A stretch of 39,839 nt of DNA from Gammaproteobacteria bacterium (lineage in GTDB: Bacteria; Pseudomonadota; Gammaproteobacteria; DRLM01): the NCBI GenBank assembly GCA_011375345.1, contig DRLM01000135.1:1-39839 (forward strand). The letters are read 5' to 3'. Below, piece after piece: positions 32,783 to 39,839 of this stretch. Position numbers and translations under genes: made by a program. Within the stretch, counting starts at the first letter, position 1, and every line of letters begins with the position of its first letter. The notes under the pieces were generated by a model that was not told the DNA's origin, searched no databases, and saw only the letters and a program-made list of their open reading frames with translations.

Positions 32783-35485
32783 ATGCTCCCCGCCCGCTTC
32801 CTCACCATCGCCCTGCTCCTGGCCGCCCTCCTCGCCACCGGCCCGACCGGGGCCGCCGAATTTACCCTGGACCAGCTCATTCAGGGGGGGCGCCAGGCGC
32901 TGTCAGTGGGGGATTTCCAAAGCGCCCGGGAAGCTTTCGAGGCGGCGCTGCGCCTCGATCCGGACAACGCCGAAGCCAACTATCACCTGGGGTCCATCTT
33001 CATGCGCCTGGGCCAGCAGAAAAAAGGTACCGAATACATCGCCCGCAGCGCCCGGGCCGCACCGGACAATTATCAGCTCCAGTTCGTGCTGGCCCAGGCC
33101 CTGGAGCGCACCCGGCAGATCGAGGGCGCCATCGCCGCCTACCGCAAAGTCATTGCCCTGGCCCCCGCAAGCCCCGAGGCCAAAATCTCCGAGCGCCGCA
33201 GCCGCCTGCTCACGGGCAAGCAACTGGGGGAGGAAGGCAAGCTGGAACGGGCCCGGGAGGTGTTTGCCGACCTGCTGAAAAGCTATCCCGACGACGCGGA
33301 GATTCTTACCGATGCCGGCCTGACGCTGATTTTGCTCCAGCGCTACGACGAGGCCCGCGATGTGCTGGAAAAAGCCGCGACGATCACCCCCGACCACCCT
33401 AATGTGCAGCGCTACCTGGGCGATGTATACGAGCAGCTGGGTGAGCTGCGTAAAGCGGAAGACGCCTACCACAAAGCCTTGCCAAAATTCCCGCGCGATT
33501 CCCCCCCCACGCGGCAAATCAAGCTCAAGCTGGCCTTGATCCAGGCCCAACTGGTGTTGGCGGAAGAGCGCTGGCAGGACGCCGAACACCTGCTGAACCA
33601 GGCCCTGGCACTTGATCCCGGCAATCCCGCGGCGCGCTTCCACCTGGCGGCCGCCCTGCGCGGCCAGGGGCGCTTCGAAGAAGCTGAAGCGGTCTTGCTC
33701 GATCTGCTGAAGGACTTTCCCGACGACTTCGACGCCCGTCTGCGCCTGGGGGCCCTCTATCTGGAACTCAAGCGTCCCGGGGACGCCGCGCGGGAACTGG
33801 AGGAAGTGACCCTGCGGGCTAGCGGCAGCCCCCAGGCAGAACAAGCCTCCCGCCTCCTGTCCACCCTCTATGCCACGACCGCGGGCCGGAAAATCCGCCG
33901 CCAGGTGCTGGAAGAACGGCGCACCTTCTACGAAGGCGCCCTGGCCCTGGAACCCGACAAGCTGGACGCCTGGCGGGGACTGGTCCCGGTCTATCTCAAC
34001 CTGGATCTCAAAGACCAGGCCGTGGAGGCCTTCGAAAACATCATCCGCCTCGATCCGGACGACCACGAGGCCTACCTGGCCCTGGGCTCGCTGAAATACG
34101 ACCAGGGCCGCTATGGGGAAGCGGCCGGCATCTACGAACAACTGCTGGAGCGCCTGGACGAAAACGACGCGCTGCGGCCCCTGGCCGAACAGCGCGCCCA
34201 CCTGGCCCGGGCCCAGTATGATTTCACAGAAAAGAAGTACGAAGACGCGCAAGCCGCGCTGCTGGACTACACCGCCACCTACCCTGAGGATTTCATCGGT
34301 CACTTTTATCTGGCGCTCAGCTACGCCGCCCAAGGGAAACTCGAAGAAGCGGAGCTGGCATACAAACAGGTGCTCATTGCCGCCCCCAATCATCCCGGCG
34401 CCCATTTGAACCTGGGCATGCTGTATGAACAAATGGGCCGGGAAGAAGACGCCATGCTGGAATACCGCCGGGCGGCCCGCGTTGCCGGCCCCGCGGGGGA
34501 CGAAGCCCACAGGCGGGCGGAGAACCTGCAAAAACGCATTGGCGGTTTCGACTACAGCATGGGTTATTCGGCGGATTTCGACAACAACAGCAATTTGAGC
34601 CAGAACGACCCCAAGGAAGAGATCCGCACAGACTTAAGCGCCAACGCCACCTACCAGTACAAGCTGCCGGGACGGCCCGTCACTACCGGCTTGCGGGGCA
34701 GCATGGTTTATTCTGTGTTTCACTCAGGACAGTTCGATTATGTGCGCACCACCGGCACGCCCTTTGTCCGCGCCCGCTGGAAAGACCACGATTTTTACCT
34801 GGACTTCGCCCGCTCAGAGTTGAGCGGACTGCTCAACGAACGCCTGGTCAGCACCACCACCAGCGCCAGCGCCGAGGTCTCACACCGTTTCCAGATGCCC
34901 GCCGTGCTGCCCTTCCTCGCCGGCGAGGCTGAGCGGGAATCCGCCGGCAGCCAGTGGCGCTTCAGCCTCCGGCGGCAGCGTTTTGTCTCCCCCTCCTCCC
35001 CGGCCTTCGACGCCAATGCCACATCGCTGGGCCTGTCCTTCAACCAGGCCCTGAGCCCGGCCACGGAATGGACCCTGGGATACAACTACACTGACAACCA
35101 GAACAAAAACCCATCGGGCAGCGATTTCGCCTTCCGCGGCCACGGGGTGTTTATTCAGGCCAGCCGGCGCATGGGACCGGGCTGGATCGTCAGCGGCTCG
35201 TACAACTACACCTACAGCCGCTATAAAAACCCGGACCGGGTGACCTTTTTCTCCCGCCGCCGCACCAACCAGTTCCACGCCCTGTCCCTCAACGCGAACT
35301 ATTTCGTAAACGACAAACTGCGCCTGTTCGGCGCCTACCGCTATCAGCTCAATGAATCCAACCTGCCCACGGAGTTCCGCCTCAGCATTGCCGACGCCAA
35401 CGTCAACGCCGTGCTGGGCACCAGCCCCTCTCTGGGCGACTACCAGCGTCACGGACTCACCCTGGGATTTTCGCTGGGATTTTGA
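32783..35485 (+). CDS. TPR-repeat protein with C-terminal outer-membrane beta-barrel
   Basis: A 900-residue protein. A signal peptide (RFLTIALLLAALLATG to GAA-EF) is followed by about a dozen or more tetratricopeptide repeats to about residue 585 (for example ALRLDPDNAEANYHLGSIF, ALALDPGNPAARFHLAAAL, ANHPGAHLNLGMLYEQMG-like units). From about 587 (GGFDYSMGYSADFDNNSNLS) to the end the sequence becomes a beta-barrel and finishes GLTLGFSLGF with C-terminal Phe. Periplasmic TPRs plus a barrel is the plan of Slam lipoprotein translocators, PgaA, BcsC and PelB. It probably makes or guides an outer-membrane export channel. It is the last gene of the RND unit. Other roles, such as polysaccharide export, are possible. 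Confidence 0.87.
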   Translation: MLPARFLTIALLLAALLATGPTGAAEFTLDQLIQGGRQALSVGDFQSAREAFEAALRLDPDNAEANYHLGSIFMRLGQQKKGTEYIARSARAAPDNYQLQFVLAQALERTRQIEGAIAAYRKVIALAPASPEAKISERRSRLLTGKQLGEEGKLERAREVFADLLKSYPDDAEILTDAGLTLILLQRYDEARDVLEKAATITPDHPNVQRYLGDVYEQLGELRKAEDAYHKALPKFPRDSPPTRQIKLKLALIQAQLVLAEERWQDAEHLLNQALALDPGNPAARFHLAAALRGQGRFEEAEAVLLDLLKDFPDDFDARLRLGALYLELKRPGDAARELEEVTLRASGSPQAEQASRLLSTLYATTAGRKIRRQVLEERRTFYEGALALEPDKLDAWRGLVPVYLNLDLKDQAVEAFENIIRLDPDDHEAYLALGSLKYDQGRYGEAAGIYEQLLERLDENDALRPLAEQRAHLARAQYDFTEKKYEDAQAALLDYTATYPEDFIGHFYLALSYAAQGKLEEAELAYKQVLIAAPNHPGAHLNLGMLYEQMGREEDAMLEYRRAARVAGPAGDEAHRRAENLQKRIGGFDYSMGYSADFDNNSNLSQNDPKEEIRTDLSANATYQYKLPGRPVTTGLRGSMVYSVFHSGQFDYVRTTGTPFVRARWKDHDFYLDFARSELSGLLNERLVSTTTSASAEVSHRFQMPAVLPFLAGEAERESAGSQWRFSLRRQRFVSPSSPAFDANATSLGLSFNQALSPATEWTLGYNYTDNQNKNPSGSDFAFRGHGVFIQASRRMGPGWIVSGSYNYTYSRYKNPDRVTFFSRRRTNQFHALSLNANYFVNDKLRLFGAYRYQLNESNLPTEFRLSIADANVNAVLGTSPSLGDYQRHGLTLGFSLGF

Positions 35486-35507
35486 TGCCCCGCCAGGAAA
35501 GGCCGGC

Positions 35508-36269
35508 TCAATCCCGCAGGGCGTTGAAGGCACTCACGGCCCAAAACACGGCCACTGCCGTCACCACCAGCAACACCAGAAACGGGGTGGCGAAGGCGCC
35601 CACATCCGGGGTGCCCACCAGCACCGCCCGCACCGCTTCCACGGCGTAGTTGATGGGATTGATGGTGGCCACGTACTGGATCCAGGCGGGCATGAATTCT
35701 TTGGGCACCAGGGCGGTGGAGAAAAACATCAAAGGCAGGGTCATGAGATTGCCGATCATCACCAAGGGCTCTTCCCGCTGCAGCATGATGGCAAAGCCGT
35801 TTGAAATGGCGGCGAAACACAGCCCCAGCAACAGCACCACAGCCATGGCCAGCAGCAGATAGACGGGATTCCAGTTAAGCTTCGCACCCACAAGCGCCGC
35901 CACCAGCAACATCACCGCCACTTGTGCCAGCACCTGCGCGGTGGAATGCAGCACCCGACTGAGCACGATGGCCACGCGGGAGACCGGCGAGACCAGCATC
36001 TTGTCCACCGTGCCCGATTGAATTTCCCTGAGCAGGCTCACCCCGCTCCAGGACGAACCAAACAACACCGTCATAATCAACACCCCCGGGACAAAGAAAT
36101 CCATGTAGCTGCCCGCGGGCCAGCCGGGAAGCTGCACCATGTTTTTGAACAACTGCCCGAAGATGATCAACCAGATCAGCGGCTGCACCAGGGTAAACAA
36201 GGTCCACATGGGCATGCGGACGGTGATCTTCATGTATTTGTTAAAAAGATGCCAGGTATCGGCAAACAT
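35508..36269 (-). CDS. ABC-2 type transporter permease
   Basis: A 253-residue membrane protein with six hydrophobic helices. MWTLFTLVQPLIWLIIFGQLF opens the first helix, and FVPGVLIMTVLFGSSWSGVSLLREIQSGTVDKMLVSPVSR is the coupling helix region typical of DrrB/NodJ-like permeases. MTLPLMFFSTALVPKEFMPAWIQYVATINPINYAVEAVR is the conserved C-terminal block. It pairs with the ATPase encoded upstream (36457-37815) to make an exporter of a small hydrophobic compound, drug or lipid. It converges on the TPR gene with a 22-base gap. Confidence 0.92.
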   Translation of the reverse strand: MFADTWHLFNKYMKITVRMPMWTLFTLVQPLIWLIIFGQLFKNMVQLPGWPAGSYMDFFVPGVLIMTVLFGSSWSGVSLLREIQSGTVDKMLVSPVSRVAIVLSRVLHSTAQVLAQVAVMLLVAALVGAKLNWNPVYLLLAMAVVLLLGLCFAAISNGFAIMLQREEPLVMIGNLMTLPLMFFSTALVPKEFMPAWIQYVATINPINYAVEAVRAVLVGTPDVGAFATPFLVLLVVTAVAVFWAVSAFNALRD

Positions 36270-36341
36270 GCTTTTCGTCCTCTAAACGTTCTCTTCAGGT
36301 CACAGCCTGTGAAAAATGATTCGGAACAACACCTTCCCTCC

Positions 36342-36420
36342 CCCTTCCAGGGAAAGGGCCAGGGAGGGGGCAAGCCGGGCGGTGTATGGAGGCACCGCCC
36401 CCTCCTCAAGAGGGAGGGGA
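36342..36420. repeat. Dispersed C/G-rich palindromic repeats, copies 2 and 3
   Basis: CCCTCCCCCTT with AGGG and CAGGGAGGGGGC at 36342-36378, then CCCCTCCTC-AAGAGGGAGGGG at about 36400-36420. Both resemble the unit at 9240-9279. They fill most of the 187-base gap between the ABC permease and ATPase genes, which otherwise holds no gene. Confidence 0.45.
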
Positions 36421-36456
36421 CTTGAAATGACTACCGCGAGCTGAAAAGCCCTTCAC

Positions 36457-37815
<1,359 letters not shown>

Positions 37816-38134
37816 TGTGCCTGAGAGAAGAAGTAATATAGATGCGGAATGACTGAGAGATGATGCTGACGCGCGCCGGCGCTCCCCCCCTGGCCGCTCC
37901 TCCCTGAACATGAGGGCCTAAGTATAGGGTTTTGAACCGCGCTGAGAAACACCGGGCGAGGGAATTTCACCACAAAGAAGGCACGCAGACCAAAACAAGG
38001 CGGCCCAGCATTCACCGAAATCACTGACCGCTGTCTGTGTCCGGCGGGTGATTTACCCAGCGAGTAGAATTGTCCAATCCCGCAGCACCGGGAGGTGCCG
38101 CCATTGGCGCCAGCCAACAGGAGCCTGCGAGACA

Positions 38135-38211
38135 CCCGCCATGTCGCAAAATGGCGGGCGGATTTCGCGGGTGGTCATCAAACAGCTCAGGACGCGACCT
38201 GTTTGATGGCC
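38135..38211 (+). repeat. Two strong inverted repeats in the tsaD leader
   Basis: CCCGCCAT (38135-38142) pairs with ATGGCGGG (38151-38158). Then CATCAAACAG (38176-38185) pairs with CTGTTTGATG (38199-38208), and flanking bases extend this to 13 pairs with one G-U. Both lie 40 to 115 bases before the tsaD start. They could be RNA hairpins or operator sites. The rest of the 434-base gap between the ABC ATPase and tsaD shows no gene. Confidence 0.55.
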
Positions 38212-38249
38212 GGGTTTGCAACACCCCTCAACTAGAGAACCTCAAAACC

Positions 38250-39263
38250 ATGATCGTCCTCGGCCTGGAAACCTCCTGCGACGAAACCGGCCTTGCCCTC
38301 TATGACAGTGAGCGCGGCCTGCTGGCCCACGCCCTGCACAGCCAAGTGGAGGTGCACCAGGACTACGGCGGCGTCGTCCCCGAGCTGGCCTCCCGCGACC
38401 ACGTGCGCCGCGCCCTGCCCCTGCTGCAACAAGTGCTGGCCAAAGCAGACCTGCAACGCAGCGACATAGACGGCGTGGCCTACACTGCCGGCCCCGGCCT
38501 CATCGGCGCCCTGCTGGTGGGTGCGGCCATCGGCCGCAGTCTGGCCTGGGCACTGGACGTCCCCGCCGTAGCGGTACACCACATGGAAGGTCATTTGCTC
38601 GCCCCCATGCTGGAAACCGCACCGCCCGCCTTTCCTTTCGTTGCCCTGCTGGTCTCCGGCGGCCACACCCAACTGATACGCGTGGACGGCATCGGCCGCT
38701 ACCGCATGCTCGGCGACACCGTGGACGACGCCGCCGGCGAAGCCTTCGACAAAACCGCCAAACTGCTGGGCCTCGGCTACCCCGGCGGCCCCGCCCTGGC
38801 GCGCCTGGCGCAGCAGGGCAACCCCGCGCGCTTTGACTTCCCCCGCCCCATGGTCAACCGGCCGGGGCTGGACTTCTCCTTCAGCGGGCTCAAAACCTAC
38901 GCCCTCAACACCCTGCGAAACCAACCGGACGACGAGCAGACCCGCGCCGATATCGCCTGCGCGTTTGAACTGGCCGTGGCCGACACCCTGGCCATCAAAT
39001 GCCGCCGCGCGCTGGAACACACCGGCCTGACGCGCCTGGTAGTCGCCGGCGGGGTGAGCGCCAACCGGCGCCTGCGCGAACGCTTGAACAAGCTGGACGC
39101 CCGACTCTTTTATCCCCGGCTGGAATTTTGCACGGACAACGGCGCAATGATCGCCTATGCTGGCTGCCAACGCCTGCAAGCCGGCCAACATCAGCCCCTG
39201 GCTTTCGACACCTCACCACGCTGGTCGCTGCAGGAACTCACGCCCCCAAGGCACAACCCCTGA
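38250..39263 (+). CDS. tsaD: tRNA N6-adenosine threonylcarbamoyltransferase
   Basis: A 337-residue ASKHA-fold enzyme that transfers threonylcarbamoyl to A37 of ANN-decoding tRNAs with TsaB, TsaC and Tsa[15 protein letters not shown] opens the protein, and VPELASRDH and the metal site HHMEGH (His111, His115) follow. [33 protein letters not shown] and FSFSGLKT are the conserved family blocks, and [13 protein letters not shown] closes. Length matches the family. The ATG at 38250 is where family similarity starts; the longer frame from 38070 crosses the inverted repeats and is not family-like. Confidence 0.97.
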   Translation: MIVLGLETSCDETGLALYDSERGLLAHALHSQVEVHQDYGGVVPELASRDHVRRALPLLQQVLAKADLQRSDIDGVAYTAGPGLIGALLVGAAIGRSLAWALDVPAVAVHHMEGHLLAPMLETAPPAFPFVALLVSGGHTQLIRVDGIGRYRMLGDTVDDAAGEAFDKTAKLLGLGYPGGPALARLAQQGNPARFDFPRPMVNRPGLDFSFSGLKTYALNTLRNQPDDEQTRADIACAFELAVADTLAIKCRRALEHTGLTRLVVAGGVSANRRLRERLNKLDARLFYPRLEFCTDNGAMIAYAGCQRLQAGQHQPLAFDTSPRWSLQELTPPRHNP

Positions 39264-39284
39264 CCAGCACCACCGCCCACACCG

Positions 39285-39675
39285 CCCCCTTTGACAGCAA
39301 ACTGACCGTCCTGGCCGTGGGCCGGAAAATCAAAGGCATACTGTCACACCACGGCCTCTTCGACCGCTGGTGCTACCGGTTTTTTAGGGTGCGGGCGCCG
39401 GCAGCAGAGCCTCGACACCACCTTTCTTGACGGCTTTTGGCAACGGTGGAACATGTCCCCTGACAGGCCCATGACCTTGCAGGCCCGAGGAACATTGCCC
39501 GGTCCCCCGGCCAAATTCAACAGGCCAGGCTTGTGCTTGATGACGCGTTCACTACTATGCGGCATGAAGCTTACCTCCTGCCGTGTTTTTATGGGTTGGT
39601 GTCGCACTCCGGTCAAAAGCGGTAACCCTCTCTTTTTCAACTGCTGCGTGTCAGATCTGCTCTGAACTACTACAA
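39285..39675 (-). mobile_element. Decayed IS481-family insertion element, 5' part
   Basis: The remnant holds the N-terminal part of an IS481 transposase gene with its ribosome site CAGGAGG (39571-39577). A possible element end lies upstream (GTGTCAGATCTGCTCTGAACT read on the plus strand at about 39648-39668), recalled as like IS481 terminal repeats. The catalytic DDE part and the other end are missing toward tsaD. Boundaries are approximate. Confidence 0.6.
39291..39565 (-). pseudogene. IS481-family transposase fragment with frameshifts
   Basis: From the ATG at 39565 the protein reads MPHSSERVIKHKPGLLNLAG, then RACKVMGLSGDMFHR, the helix-turn-helix start of IS481 transposases (usual form VIKHKLGLLNLAEELGNVS, then RACKVMG and S-x-DTFYR). 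After that the frame shifts: KAVKKGGVEALLPAP is in a second frame and KKPVAPAVEEAVV in the first, followed by a stop within what should be V-x-YAxxxPAHGQ. At least two frameshifts and a stop make it inactive. Confidence 0.75.
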
Positions 39676-39818
39676 ATCAGCAAGCCGATGATACGAATAC
39701 CAGTAATATTTCCAAAAGTATCTGGCCATACTCGCCATATGCCAAACCCTATGACGACGATTTCGCCAACTGGCCCGCCGTGCATCATGCACAACTGAAG
39801 TACCCGGGCAAAGCATGA
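39666..39818 (+). pseudogene. Possible C-terminal fragment of a gene cut by the IS element
   Basis: An open stretch behind the IS end reads IWPYSPYAKPYDDDFANWPA then VHHAQLKYPGKA and stops at 39818. It has no start codon or ribosome site and an in-frame stop lies just upstream in the IS end. The Tyr/Pro/Asp/Trp-rich composition looks protein-like, but it is short and I do not recognise it. It may be chance. Confidence 0.3.
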
Positions 39819-39839
39819 CGGGCCGGCCACGCTGGTGCA

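Overview
The window is about 40 kb of high-GC DNA from a Gram-negative bacterium. It is most likely a gammaproteobacterium of the Chromatiales / purple-sulfur-bacterial type. The evidence is the gene order pcm-like, rhodanese, tolC, ELM1-like, waaA, hldD, hldE, together with linked glnE, ilvE, pilU and tsaD, and PEP-CTERM secreted proteins with sigma-54-type promoters. This placement is inferred from gene content; no rRNA or other phylogenetic marker is present.

Layout. (1) 1-243: the 5' end of a group II intron on the minus strand, abutting the intrinsic terminator of a PEP-CTERM gene (268-1788) that has a -24/-12 promoter. (2) 2009-4377: a Pcm-family methyltransferase, a rhodanese domain protein and a TolC-type outer-membrane channel, converging on (3) 4374-9154, a minus-strand block for the LPS inner core (ELM1-like protein, WaaA, HldD, HldE, coupled by overlapping start and stop codons). 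(4) 9412-16301: more lipid A, core and O-antigen genes on mixed strands: an LpxL-type acyltransferase, a GT9 heptosyltransferase, a GT2, a GT4, a wrecked methyltransferase gene, an O-antigen ligase and a second GT4. (5) 16322-20725: a CHCC zinc-finger protein, IlvE and GlnE, then PilU on the plus strand.

(6) 22050-25013: a PEP-CTERM L-type-lectin-like protein with a sigma-54-type promoter and a hairpin leader, then an unrecognised secreted protein with its own promoter, long leader and strong terminator. (7) 25233-35485: the most unusual part. In order it encodes an O-methyltransferase-fold protein lacking the usual catalytic His, a LolA-like periplasmic protein, a ribbon-helix-helix/zinc-ribbon regulator behind a 21-bp palindrome, a DUF1302-like beta-barrel, an MMPL/RND transporter with a Trp-rich insertion, a second outer-membrane protein and a 900-residue TPR plus beta-barrel protein. 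Together they could form an inner-to-outer-membrane path for a hydrophobic product, possibly made or modified by the methyltransferase-like protein.

(8) 35508-37815: an ABC-2 exporter whose ATPase carries a 137-residue Trp/Gly-rich tail. This tail resembles the insertion in the RND transporter. (9) 38250-39263: TsaD, followed by a decayed IS481-family element and a possible gene fragment at the window end.

The window is dominated by envelope biogenesis: LPS assembly, secreted matrix-type proteins and trans-envelope transport. No tRNA, rRNA or CRISPR array was seen. All functional calls come from reading translated sequence and motifs; no database search was run.
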